DNA from: Sulfolobales archaeon
GTDB taxonomy: Archaea; Thermoproteota; Thermoprotei_A; Sulfolobales; NBVN01
Assembly: GCA_025058345.1 (NCBI GenBank)
Contig: JANXEN010000004.1
Span: 1-50,928 of the forward strand
DNA: 50,928 nucleotides
Direction of reading: 5' to 3'
The notes beneath the pieces were generated by a model. The model worked only from the letters and a program-made list of their open reading frames with translations. It did not search any database and was not told where the DNA came from. This document shows, one piece after another, positions 8,486-15,824 of this stretch. The translations under genes were made by a program, and so were the position numbers. The first letter of the stretch is position 1; the number at the start of each line of letters is the position of its first letter.

Positions 8486-8722
8486 ATGTCTATGGGAAGG
8501 ACTAAGGTTGTAGGTATTGCTGGGAGGTTTGGTCCACGTTACGGCTCGTCAATAAGGAAGAAGTGGAGGGATATAGTACTTAGAAAATATCAACTGTATT
8601 ACTGCCCATTCTGTGGATTACGAGCAAAGATGCGGAGGGTCTCCGTAGGTGTGTGGAGTTGCAGCAAGTGCGGTAAGGTATTTACTGGTGGTGCGTACCA
8701 ACCAATATCAAGTTCTAAGTAA
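8486..8722 (+). CDS. rpl37ae: Ribosomal protein L37Ae (eL43), zinc-ribbon
   Basis: A 78-residue basic protein, MSMGRTKVVGIAGRFGPRYG, with the zinc ribbon YYCPFCG...WSCSKCG (CxxC-14-CxxC) and GRFGPRYGSSIRKKW typical of eL43. It is a component of the archaeal 50S subunit. The start could be GTG 8483, ATG 8486 or ATG 8492; 8486 or 8492 are likely. It follows the exosome genes and precedes a Brix-domain ribosome biogenesis protein, a gene order conserved in crenarchaea. Confidence 0.95.
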   Translation: MSMGRTKVVGIAGRFGPRYGSSIRKKWRDIVLRKYQLYYCPFCGLRAKMRRVSVGVWSCSKCGKVFTGGAYQPISSSK

Positions 8723-8743
8723 ATTCTAAAGTTTAAGATAATT

Positions 8744-9292
8744 ATGAAGTTAATAGTAACTACTTCACGGGAACCTTCGAGAAGAACTAGGAGCTTCGTT
8801 AAGGATTTAACATCAACTATTAATGGCTTAATTAAAATTAGTAGGGGGAAGAGAACTCTAAAAGATTTGCTTAATATCGTGCATAGTTATGACTGCAAAG
8901 GTGTTTTAATGGTCCTCGAAAGAGCTGGTAATCCATCTGCACTCAGCTACTATGTTGAAAGGGATGGCAACTTAGATAGAATGTTCCTAATTAAACTTTC
9001 TTCAATTAAATTGATTAGAGAGATTAGTGGTGCTCAAAGACCTTCAAGTCCATGTAAGCCTGTAGTTGACAACGCAAGTATTGAAGGTGATATACCTACG
9101 GATGTCGTGGATGTTATTAAGACCGTTTTAAACGCGGCTAACGGGTTAGATACCAGAAATGCGGGTGAGGCTGTAAGACTTAAATTCAAGCATGCAGGTA
9201 CTTACGTTAGTTTAACGTTCGAATGCGTTGCAAGCGGTAGAATTTGCGGTCCTGAATTAAGGATTTTAAAGGTTGTGAGTAATGCCATATAA
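8744..9292 (+). CDS. Brix domain ribosome biogenesis protein
   Basis: A 182-residue protein opening with MKLIVTTSREPSRRTRSFVKDL, the Brix/Imp4 sigma70-like motif in which TSR.P...TR.F.KDL is diagnostic. The middle part (GVLMVLERAGNPSALSYYV) also fits. Archaeal Brix proteins are single-domain relatives of eukaryotic Imp4/Brx1/Rpf1 and are thought to bind pre-rRNA in ribosome assembly. It starts 21 bases after L37Ae and overlaps Pcc1 by 11 bases, so all three are probably one transcript. Confidence 0.9.
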   Translation: MKLIVTTSREPSRRTRSFVKDLTSTINGLIKISRGKRTLKDLLNIVHSYDCKGVLMVLERAGNPSALSYYVERDGNLDRMFLIKLSSIKLIREISGAQRPSSPCKPVVDNASIEGDIPTDVVDVIKTVLNAANGLDTRNAGEAVRLKFKHAGTYVSLTFECVASGRICGPELRILKVVSNAI

Positions 9293-9533
9293 GATACTTG
9301 TAGCTATTAATGACGTTAATGATGATTTACTGAACACTATTTATAATTCATTGAAGCCCGAAGAACAGGTTAGGATTAGGGGGGTCAAGTTAATGGTTAT
9401 GCGGATATCAAATGAAGGTAGGTTAGTGATATCTATAGAAGCTAATAAGTTAAATGTTCTGAGGGCTGCTCTTCATTCAACTTTGAGGTTGATTAAACTA
9501 ACAGTCGATGTTATAGATAGTTTGATGTTGTAA
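9282..9533 (+). CDS. pcc1: KEOPS complex subunit Pcc1
   Basis: An 83-residue alpha/beta protein with the Pcc1/CTAG pattern: N-terminal strand YKILVAI, YNSLKPEEQ, then SIEANKLNVLRAALHSTLRLIKLTVDVID. Pcc1 dimerises and bridges KEOPS (Kae1-Bud32-Cgi121-Pcc1), which makes t6A37 in tRNAs reading ANN codons. Kae1 and Bud32 proper are not in this window. The ATG overlaps the end of the Brix gene. The call rests on length, pattern and its usual neighbourhood next to Brix and prefoldin beta. Confidence 0.85.
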   Translation: MPYKILVAINDVNDDLLNTIYNSLKPEEQVRIRGVKLMVMRISNEGRLVISIEANKLNVLRAALHSTLRLIKLTVDVIDSLML

Positions 9534-9580
9534 AATCATTAAAATTATTTAGAAGGTAGTTCATATGATAAGTTATCAAC

Positions 9581-10291
9581 TTATTCTTTGGATATGATAA
9601 ATCTGGCATCAGCTATTTTAGCGCCCTTACCCTCCTCGTATACCATTACTGGGTTTAAGTCTACCTCTTTGATTTCTGGGATCTCCGTTACTAGTTTAGA
9701 TAGTTTTACTATAATATCAGCTAAAGCTTTCTTATCCCTTGCAGCACTACCTCTAAATCCAGCTAATATCTTACTGCTTTTGATTTCGTTAATCATTTCA
9801 AGCGCTTCATTATTATCTACCGGCGCTATCCTAAAGCTGACGTCTCTCAATACTTCTACAAAGATACCACCAAGTCCAAATACCATAATGTTGCCGAAAA
9901 CAGGGTCTTTGGTTGACCCTATAATGGTTTCCAGACCTTGTGGTAACATTTCCTGCACTAAAATTCCATACACCTCGGCGTCGGGTACATGTTTCTTAAC
10001 ATTGCTGACTATCTTATTAAACCCTTCACTTACCTCTTTAGATGAATTGACGTTAAGTAATACGCCACCGACGTCGGATTTGTGGATAACTTGAGGGCTA
10101 ACGATTTTTAGCACTATAGGATAGCCGATGGATTCAGCAATCTTCACAGCTTCGTCAACGTTCTTAGCTAACCCGGTCTTCGGTACAGGAAATCCACCTA
10201 ACTCTAGGAGTTTAAAAGCTTCGTGGTCATAAAGTCTACTTCTTCCTTCATTTAATACATTTTTAATCAACTCACTTGGGGTTAATTTCAT
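9581..10291 (-). CDS. ADP-forming acetyl/acyl-CoA synthetase beta subunit (ATP-grasp)
   Basis: A 236-residue ATP-grasp protein from ATG 10291 (MKLTPSELIKNVL), the length of stand-alone archaeal ACD beta subunits; a GTG at 10303 is an alternative and the longer open frame upstream looks non-coding. Key segments are DHEAFKLLELGGFPVPKTG, GYPIVLKIVSPQVIHKSDVGGV, VQEMLPQGLETIIGSTKDPVFGNIMVFGLGGIFVEVL and EVDLNPVMV. The enzyme makes ATP from acyl-CoA, ADP and phosphate with an alpha subunit that carries the phospho-histidine; no alpha gene is nearby. It stands alone between pcc1 (convergent) and pfdB (divergent). Confidence 0.88.
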   Translation of the reverse strand: MKLTPSELIKNVLNEGRSRLYDHEAFKLLELGGFPVPKTGLAKNVDEAVKIAESIGYPIVLKIVSPQVIHKSDVGGVLLNVNSSKEVSEGFNKIVSNVKKHVPDAEVYGILVQEMLPQGLETIIGSTKDPVFGNIMVFGLGGIFVEVLRDVSFRIAPVDNNEALEMINEIKSSKILAGFRGSAARDKKALADIIVKLSKLVTEIPEIKEVDLNPVMVYEEGKGAKIADARFIISKE

Positions 10292-10424
10292 TGGTTGACC
10301 CACATATAAATTAGAAGTAGTAAAATAAACCTTACTACACCCTAACACGTTGGTGTCACATTGGCAATATAGAGGTATGAACTTGGGGTAAATCAGCATG
10401 ATGGCTATACCCTAAGTCCTTAAG

Positions 10425-10434
10425 CTTATATAAG
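10425..10434 (+). promoter_or_regulatory. TATA box of the prefoldin beta gene
   Basis: CTTATATAAG at 39-48 bases before the pfdB start lies in the palindromic surrounding TTAAGCTTATATAAGTCTTAA. Because it is symmetrical, it could also serve the divergent acyl-CoA synthetase gene, although its distance to that start (over 130 bases) makes this unlikely. Confidence 0.55.
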
Positions 10435-10472
10435 TCTTAAAGCAGATATTCTATGAAATTAGGTGGTAGAGC

Positions 10473-10850
10473 ATGTCTGTTACCGAACAATTGCCCCCTG
10501 AAGTTCAACAGATGTTGGTGAGGTATCAGCAAACTCAGAATCAGTTAGGGCAGGTTATATCTGAGAAAAATTTAATAGTAACTGAATTGTCTGAGATAAA
10601 CAGAGCTTTAGAAGTCCTGAATTCGATCGACCCTAATGGAGTTGTATTTAAGAGCGTAGGGCATGTTATGGTTAAAGTTCAAAGAGATGACGTGATTAAA
10701 GAATTAAGTGAGAGGAAGGAGATTTTAGAGTTAAGGCTTAAGAGTATAGAGAAGCAGGAGCAGCTCTTAAGGAATCAGTTAAACGACCTTCAAAGTAAGG
10801 TAAATGAATACTTAGCTAAAATCTACGGGAGGCAGATTAAAGCTGGATGA
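10473..10850 (+). CDS. pfdB: Prefoldin beta subunit
   Basis: A 125-residue protein with two coiled-coil helices (about 8-55 and 75-120) joined by a beta hairpin GVVFKSVGHVMVKVQRDDV, the layout of prefoldin beta. The N-terminus ..LPPEVQQMLVRYQQTQNQLGQV matches archaeal members. Two alpha and four beta subunits form a jellyfish-shaped chaperone that hands unfolded proteins to the thermosome. The ATG at 10473 follows GGTGG. The next gene overlaps by four bases (ATGA). Confidence 0.94.
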   Translation: MSVTEQLPPEVQQMLVRYQQTQNQLGQVISEKNLIVTELSEINRALEVLNSIDPNGVVFKSVGHVMVKVQRDDVIKELSERKEILELRLKSIEKQEQLLRNQLNDLQSKVNEYLAKIYGRQIKAG

Positions 10851-11173
10851 GTAAGAAGAAATACGTAGTAAATTTAGGTTTAAATTTTAATAAATTTTCT
10901 GAAGACATCTTAGAGGACTTAATAATTAAGGCCAGTCAATATATTGAAAACGAGCTTGAATTATGTAGCGGTTTAGGGAAGAGTTTCGATGCCGATGTAT
11001 CGATTCAAGTTATTAAGGATGAAACCCTTACGTTTGAGATCGTGGTTGAGGTGAAGTCATCAATACCCATCCCGTTAGAGTATGAAGTCGCTGTAGACAG
11101 GATAGTGGATAAGACATTCAGGTTCATAGAAGGTATGTTGGTAGAAGTCGGTGTTTTAAGTGCTGATGGCTGA
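10847..11173 (+). CDS. DUF3194 family protein
   Basis: A 108-residue alpha/beta protein (FSEDILEDLIIKASQYIENEL, then beta strands such as TFEIVVEVKSSIPIPLEYEVAVDRIVDKTF). In crenarchaea a protein of this size and pattern regularly follows prefoldin beta and is classed as DUF3194. No catalytic motif is visible. It overlaps pfdB by four bases and the DHH gene by eight, so it is co-translated with both. A link to prefoldin is suggested by position only. Confidence 0.7.
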   Translation: MSKKKYVVNLGLNFNKFSEDILEDLIIKASQYIENELELCSGLGKSFDADVSIQVIKDETLTFEIVVEVKSSIPIPLEYEVAVDRIVDKTFRFIEGMLVEVGVLSADG

Positions 11174-12212
11174 TTTAAATGTAGATAAATTTTTAAGTAG
11201 CTTAACACGGGGTACTCATTGCCTAATTACGCATAGAAATGCTGATTTAGATGCTGTAGCCTCGGCATTAACATTACGTGAAATAATTTCTAAGAAAATG
11301 TATGTTGATGATGTCTACGTTATATTTCCAGATGGTATGGATTCCCTCTCAAAGTTTTTTCTCAACAGCCTGGATGTGTTAAACAGCCATTACACTTACG
11401 TAGATAGCGATTTTCATAAGTGCTGCGATTTTTATGTGGTTGTTGATGCGGCATCGAACGAACAATTGGGACGTTTCAGTGATTTAGAGACGTATTCATT
11501 GGTTGATCACCATGAGGTTAACACACTTATCGATAAAGCTGAAATTAAACTGTATGACCCTAAAAGAAAGTCAACATCCGAAATCGTAGCTTACTTAGCC
11601 CTTAAATCCGGTGTAGAGTTAAGTGATAGATATTATACGCTCTTAATTGGAGGTATACTATATGACAGTAGATCTCTTTACCTAGCTGATGAAGTAACTT
11701 TTAGCATACTCTCTGAGTTGATTAGGTTAGGTGGAAATTACGTTAGGGCTAGGAATCTGCTTACTAGACGTACCTCATTGGATTACTCAGAACGTATTGC
11801 ACGTCTTAAGGGTATGTCAAGGTTAGGGATTTATAAAGCAGGTAAGTATTTAATAGTCATTACCTGTATAGGGGCTTACGAAGGTAATACCCTCAGGAGC
11901 TTATTGGATAACGGGGCTGATGTTGCTGTTGCATTAGCCCATAGAGATGGAGGTTTTAGGGTCACCATAAGGGTTAGTGAGGAGGTAGTTGATGAGTTGG
12001 GAAGGCCATTAGCTGGATTATTAGCTACTTACTTAGCAAATAAGCTTGGCGGGTCTGGAGGAGGTCATTCATCAGCAAGCGGTTCCATCATAAAGTGTGG
12101 AAAGGCTGAAGAAGTTCTCAGAGCCTTAGAATCCTACTTTAGATCGCTGATGGGTAATTTTAAGATTGTTGATGAAGGAAGATGGTTGGAGGAATGCTCA
12201 CAACATGGTTAA
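11166..12212 (+). CDS. DHH/DHHA1 family phosphoesterase
   Basis: A 348-residue protein from ATG 11166 (MADLNVDKFLSS). The DHH domain shows THRNADLDAVASA (motif I), VVVDAASNEQLG (motif II) and SLVDHHEVN (DHH motif), and DHHA1 is shown by GGSGGGHSSASGS near 300. Such proteins hydrolyse phosphodiesters, for example oligoribonucleotides or cyclic dinucleotides (NrnA-like), using manganese held by these Asp and His residues. The exact substrate is unknown. It sits between DUF3194 and the XPF nuclease with overlaps on both sides. A GTG at 11160 would add two residues. Confidence 0.85.
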   Translation: MADLNVDKFLSSLTRGTHCLITHRNADLDAVASALTLREIISKKMYVDDVYVIFPDGMDSLSKFFLNSLDVLNSHYTYVDSDFHKCCDFYVVVDAASNEQLGRFSDLETYSLVDHHEVNTLIDKAEIKLYDPKRKSTSEIVAYLALKSGVELSDRYYTLLIGGILYDSRSLYLADEVTFSILSELIRLGGNYVRARNLLTRRTSLDYSERIARLKGMSRLGIYKAGKYLIVITCIGAYEGNTLRSLLDNGADVAVALAHRDGGFRVTIRVSEEVVDELGRPLAGLLATYLANKLGGSGGGHSSASGSIIKCGKAEEVLRALESYFRSLMGNFKIVDEGRWLEECSQHG

Positions 12213-12915
12213 AATTTATGTCGATGAGAGAGAGAAGTCCTCAGGCATACCTGATATTCTTAATAGATTAGGGTTAACTATAATTTATAAGATGCTTGAG
12301 GTCGGGGATTACGTAATAAGCGATTCGTTGGTTATAGAGCGTAAGAGAGTTGATGACTTAGTGCGTTCAGTATTCGATGGAAGGTTCTTCGAGCAAATGA
12401 GTAAGCTATCAGAGGTCTGTGAGATTCCCATGATTATTGTTGAGGGAGATCTTAATGATATAAGGTATCTGACCTCTAAGTGGAAGTCAATCGAAGGGGC
12501 ATTATTAACGGCTATTATTAATTTTGGAGTCATTCCATACTATACTAAAGACCTCAGACATACAGCAGATGTCATTAGACATGTGGCTGAGAAATTTAGT
12601 AATGTATCGTCTTTTAAATCGTATTTCAGAAGAACTGCTAAGCCTAAGGATGAAGATGTACGTAGTTGGCAACTATACATATTACAATCGCTTCCAGGAG
12701 TTGGTGTTAAAACAGCCCATAAACTTCTCGAGAAATTTAGTAACGTAAGGTCAGTTTTTAATGCTTCTTTAAGCGAATTATCGATGATAGAGGGAATCAG
12801 TGATGAGAAAGCTGGCAGAATAATTAAGGTAATTACAGAACCTTACGTTAAGAAGTCGGTAAGTAGTAACGGATTATCGAAGTATGTCAATAGTGAAGTC
12901 CAAGAAAGGAGTTAA
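12205..12915 (+). CDS. xpf: XPF-family structure-specific endonuclease
   Basis: A 236-residue crenarchaeal short XPF without helicase domain. ATG 12205 gives MVKIYVDERE; the longer open frame upstream belongs to the DHH gene. The nuclease motif is VGDYVISDSLVIERKRVDDLV (GD..ERK..D) and a double helix-hairpin-helix domain follows (SLPGVGVKTAHKLLEKF and IEGISDEKAGRII). These enzymes cut 3' flaps, forks and splayed arms as dimers and need PCNA in Sulfolobales. The final residues (SEVQERS) do not show a clear PCNA-binding box, which is a difference worth noting. It overlaps the DHH gene by eight bases. Confidence 0.92.
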   Translation: MVKIYVDEREKSSGIPDILNRLGLTIIYKMLEVGDYVISDSLVIERKRVDDLVRSVFDGRFFEQMSKLSEVCEIPMIIVEGDLNDIRYLTSKWKSIEGALLTAIINFGVIPYYTKDLRHTADVIRHVAEKFSNVSSFKSYFRRTAKPKDEDVRSWQLYILQSLPGVGVKTAHKLLEKFSNVRSVFNASLSELSMIEGISDEKAGRIIKVITEPYVKKSVSSNGLSKYVNSEVQERS

Positions 12916-13012
12916 CTATGGATTCATTCCCCATAAAGTGGTGGATATATTAGTCTAAAGATAGGGCTTAGTAGCGGTTACTTTATTTGTTAAACGGTTA
13001 AATTCACCTCCA

Positions 13013-13025
13013 TTTTATATATTTT
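13013..13025 (+). promoter_or_regulatory. TATA box of the histone-deacetylase-like gene
   Basis: TTTTATATATTTT ends 12 bases before the GTG at 13038. The centre is about 20 bases from the start, so the transcript would be leaderless or start within a base or two of one of the clustered GTG codons (13038, 13041, 13044). Confidence 0.55.
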
Positions 13026-13037
13026 CGGTGTTATGCG

Positions 13038-14081
13038 GTGGTGGTGATCATATATGATGATAGATTCTTAAGACATTATAGTGAGGGTTATTCACATCCG
13101 GAATCTCCCTCTAGATTAGTAAATGCGTTAGAGTCTCTGAGAACTCATAATATTTTACAGAAGTTTAAAGTTGTATCGGTGGATAAACCTAACTATGAGT
13201 TACCTCATGAGGTCCATGATAGGGCTTATGTGAACTATGTTAAAGAACTTTCCTCTAAAGGTTTTAATTACATTGATGGTGATACTTACGTCAACAGTTA
13301 TACGTATGAAGTAGCTACTTTAGCACTAACGGCGTCGTTAAAGGGTTACGAACTTAGGGAAGCTTACGATAAACCGGTTTTTGTGCTAGTAAGACCTCCA
13401 GGACATCATGCAGGGATTCATGGCAGTGCTTTAGGTGCACCAACTCTAGGATTTTGTATCTTTAACAATGTGGCAGTCCTGGCGAAACACCTAATTAACA
13501 TTGGATTTAAGAAGGTACTCATCGTTGACATAGATGCGCATCATGGGAACGGTACCCAGGAGATATTTATGGAGGAACCTAGAGTCATTCATGTCGACCT
13601 TCACCAAAGGGGTATCTACCCGGGGACGGGAAGCATCTTCGAAGTAGGCCTTGGTGAGGCTGAAGGAACTAAGATTAACATCCCCCTACCAGGTGGTAGT
13701 GGTGACAATACATACAAGGAAGTATTTGATGAGTTATTAGATCCGTTGATTTGCAGTATAAAGCCCGATTACATATTGATTTCAGCAGGTTATGACGCAC
13801 ATTATTCGGATCCTTTAACAGGTCTTAAATTATCTTCATTAACCTACTACCTCTACTTCAAAAGACTCCTAAACTTATCTAGTAAGTTATGCGGTAAAAG
13901 ATTAATCGCCGTCTTGGAGGGGGGATACTCGGAGGGGCTCACTAAAGGGCTACCAAACTCGATAGCTGCTCTTGCCGAGTCAGAACCTTATGTAATTGAG
14001 TCTGAAAGTTTAGGAGTTAGTGCCAAGAACGTGATCAGCGAAGTTAAGAAGGTCATCAGCAAGTATTGGGGAATTAACTAA
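13038..14081 (+). CDS. Histone deacetylase family protein (acetylpolyamine amidohydrolase-like)
   Basis: A 347-residue arginase-fold deacetylase. The zinc and charge-relay motifs are complete: RPPGHHAG (~118), DIDAHHGNGTQ (~168), DLHQRGIYPGTG (~189) and SAGYDAHYSDPLTG (~252), with EGGYSEGL near the end. Such enzymes remove acetyl groups from lysine or polyamines; prokaryotic members also take other substrates. No acetyltransferase is adjacent. The start is one of three consecutive GTG codons (13038, 13041, 13044). The TATA box just upstream suggests it begins its own transcript. Confidence 0.9.
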   Translation: MVVIIYDDRFLRHYSEGYSHPESPSRLVNALESLRTHNILQKFKVVSVDKPNYELPHEVHDRAYVNYVKELSSKGFNYIDGDTYVNSYTYEVATLALTASLKGYELREAYDKPVFVLVRPPGHHAGIHGSALGAPTLGFCIFNNVAVLAKHLINIGFKKVLIVDIDAHHGNGTQEIFMEEPRVIHVDLHQRGIYPGTGSIFEVGLGEAEGTKINIPLPGGSGDNTYKEVFDELLDPLICSIKPDYILISAGYDAHYSDPLTGLKLSSLTYYLYFKRLLNLSSKLCGKRLIAVLEGGYSEGLTKGLPNSIAALAESEPYVIESESLGVSAKNVISEVKKVISKYWGIN

Positions 14082-14168
14082 TATAATAAATAGGGTTGTT
14101 TAGTAGCACATTATGAGTTCTCAACTTAAATGTGTAGCAAGATTACATTGGTGTTGATGGAATATGCA

Positions 14169-14414
14169 TTAACTACTTATTAGGGTTGTAGTAGTTATAA
14201 CACCATTCAACCTTCTTACATGAGTAACTATCTTATCTAATTCGAATAACGTATTGACCTTAACCTTAATTATCATGTCGTATTCACCGTAGACTATTCT
14301 AACCTCATCTATGTTAGGTATTTTATTTATTTGCTCTAGCAGTTCGTACTCCCTACCTAAATTAACTCTAACTAGTATGTACGCCACTATATTCCCTACT
14401 CCTTCAGCACTCAA
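14169..14414 (-). CDS. Stand-alone Lrp/AsnC effector-binding (RAM) domain protein
   Basis: An 81-residue protein corresponding only to the ligand-binding half of Lrp/AsnC regulators: VAYILVRVNLGREYELLEQINKIPNIDEVRIVYGEYDMIIKVKVNTLFELDKIVTHVRRLNGVITT..TLI. The VYGEYDMI segment is the family hallmark. There is no DNA-binding helix-turn-helix, so it may sense amino acids or modulate full-length regulators by mixed assembly. The start is TTG at 14414, after a GGTGAG site. It is divergent from the UPF0173 gene. Confidence 0.85.
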   Translation of the reverse strand: MSAEGVGNIVAYILVRVNLGREYELLEQINKIPNIDEVRIVYGEYDMIIKVKVNTLFELDKIVTHVRRLNGVITTTTLISS

Positions 14415-14486
14415 ACTTACTCACCTATACTTAAGTAGTTCAACATGTTTATTAACTTAACATGAAGTTATTCATCAGGGATTATC

Positions 14487-15140
14487 TTGTTAACCATTAA
14501 ATGGCATGGACATGCATGCTTCCAGTTATTGGATTCTAAGGGAATGTCTATCGTTATAGACCCTCATGACGGAAGGAGTATAGGAATTAAACGCCCTGAA
14601 ATTAAAGCAGATGCTGTACTTATCACCCACGAACATTTCGACCATAACGCCTATCAAGGAGTGTTGAGAGAGCATGGAGAGCTGTACGTAATGAAAGGCG
14701 GTAAATTTAATGTCTTCAATCATGAAGTCTTCGGTATGTGGGCATTCCACGATAAATCTAGAGGTAAGAGAAGAGGTGAGGTGGTGATCTATAAAATCAG
14801 TATTGAAGGCATAAACGTAGTTCATGTTGGTGATTTAGGATACGTACCTTCAGTAGATGAGATTAAAGTCCTTACACCGGTTGATGTCTTGATGGTACCT
14901 GTTGGTGGAACGTTTACGATAGATGCTAAGGAAGCGTTGCAGTTATCCAACGAGTTAATGCCTAAGGTAATCATTCCAATGCATTATTGGATAGAGGGCA
15001 TTAACCTTCCGCTAGCTCCCCTCTCGGACTTCCTTAAATTAATTACTGCTAGAAAGATCATTAACTTAGATTCTAATACATGGAACGTAAGTAAGGATGA
15101 AATACCAAGTAATACCGTTGTCGTATTTAAGCTAATGTGA
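14487..15140 (+). CDS. UPF0173 metallo-beta-lactamase-fold hydrolase
   Basis: A 217-residue protein starting MLTIKWHGHACFQL from TTG 14487. The metal site motif is ITHEHFDHNAY (~47), followed by HVGDLGYV (~113) and IPMHYW (~165), which matches the UPF0173/YtkL-type branch of the metallo-beta-lactamase superfamily. The substrate is unknown. Its 3' end overlaps the convergent ribbon-helix-helix gene by 14 bases. Confidence 0.88.
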   Translation: MLTIKWHGHACFQLLDSKGMSIVIDPHDGRSIGIKRPEIKADAVLITHEHFDHNAYQGVLREHGELYVMKGGKFNVFNHEVFGMWAFHDKSRGKRRGEVVIYKISIEGINVVHVGDLGYVPSVDEIKVLTPVDVLMVPVGGTFTIDAKEALQLSNELMPKVIIPMHYWIEGINLPLAPLSDFLKLITARKIINLDSNTWNVSKDEIPSNTVVVFKLM

Positions 15141-15309
15141 CCTTCTTAATGTTAACGTTATTTTTCTTTACTGTTTTGACTGATCTTAAGTAACTAGATA
15201 GTGCGTCACGTATTATTTCAGATCTACTCATTCCAAACATCTTGGCCACTTTATCGACTTCTTCAAGTAATATCTCATCAATTTTAAAAGTAACTACGCG
15301 CACTACCAT
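15127..15309 (-). CDS. Small ribbon-helix-helix (CopG/MetJ-type) DNA-binding protein
   Basis: A 60-residue protein: strand VVRVVTFKIDEILLEEVDKVAK, then MSRSEIIRDALSSYLRSVK, the classic CopG layout with the SRSE turn. It should dimerise and bind DNA through the N-terminal strand. ATG 15309 is preferred; GTG 15312 precedes it directly. It is divergent from a second ribbon-helix-helix gene at 15432, and the 120 bases between hold repeated CATATG boxes that could be an operator. Confidence 0.85.
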   Translation of the reverse strand: MVVRVVTFKIDEILLEEVDKVAKMFGMSRSEIIRDALSSYLRSVKTVKKNNVNIKKVTLA

Positions 15310-15360
15310 CACCGTAGAAGTGATTTAAAATGCAATTAATATAATCGACCAGTATTTAGT

Positions 15361-15394
15361 CATATGGATAGTTCTTGTAATACTAATACATATG
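15361..15394. repeat. Repeated CATATG boxes between divergent ribbon-helix-helix genes
   Basis: CATATGGATAG at 15361 and CATATGATAG at 15389 are near-identical, 28 bases apart, each with a palindromic CATATG core. They lie upstream of the TATA box at 15404. Position and symmetry fit an operator for one of the two flanking regulators, but this is inference. Confidence 0.35.
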
Positions 15395-15403
15395 ATAGGC
15401 AGA

Positions 15404-15413
15404 TTTATATACT
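15404..15413 (+). promoter_or_regulatory. TATA box of the ribbon-helix-helix/coiled-coil gene
   Basis: TTTATATACT is 18-28 bases before the TTG at 15432 (24-34 before the GTG at 15438), consistent with a leaderless transcript. Confidence 0.5.
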
Positions 15414-15431
15414 ACGATTTTAAGAGTTTTC

Positions 15432-15776
15432 TTGAGAGTGATATATATACCGACCGTACATCTTTCGGTGCCTGACCAGCTGTATAGGGAGTTGAGAAGT
15501 AAGGCTGATGAATTAGGGATACAAGTAACTGATTTAATAAAGGTTTACGTGATGATGGGGTTAAAAAAAGACCTAGGTGGGAGTGTAGGTGAGGGACAGG
15601 GTAATTTAAGAGATGAACTAAGCTCTAAGGTCATCTATATTGAGGGAAGGCTTTCACAAATTTCTAAACTTATTGAGAATTTAATAAACAAGATAACTGA
15701 TTTAGAAAGCCGGATTGAGGAGCTTGAAACCCCTGACATAATTTCCGAGGTTGTAACGTCCCGTAGGAAGGATTGA
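15432..15776 (+). CDS. Ribbon-helix-helix-like protein with C-terminal coiled coil
   Basis: A 114-residue protein. Residues ~5-45 (IPTVHLSVPDQLYRELRSKADELGIQVTDLIKVYVMMGL) resemble a ribbon-helix-helix unit; residues ~65-102 form a heptad-rich coiled coil (SSKVIYIEGRLSQISKLIENLINKITDLESRIEELE). A glycine-rich linker joins them. The coiled coil probably supports oligomerisation. I do not recognise a named family. The start is TTG 15432 or GTG 15438. It is 48 bases before the AGOG glycosylase gene, possibly co-transcribed with it. Confidence 0.7.
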   Translation: MRVIYIPTVHLSVPDQLYRELRSKADELGIQVTDLIKVYVMMGLKKDLGGSVGEGQGNLRDELSSKVIYIEGRLSQISKLIENLINKITDLESRIEELETPDIISEVVTSRRKD

Positions 15777-15824
15777 ATTCTGCTTAACCTCTTTACCGGT
15801 ATTTGAAGGAAGGGATGTATGTAA

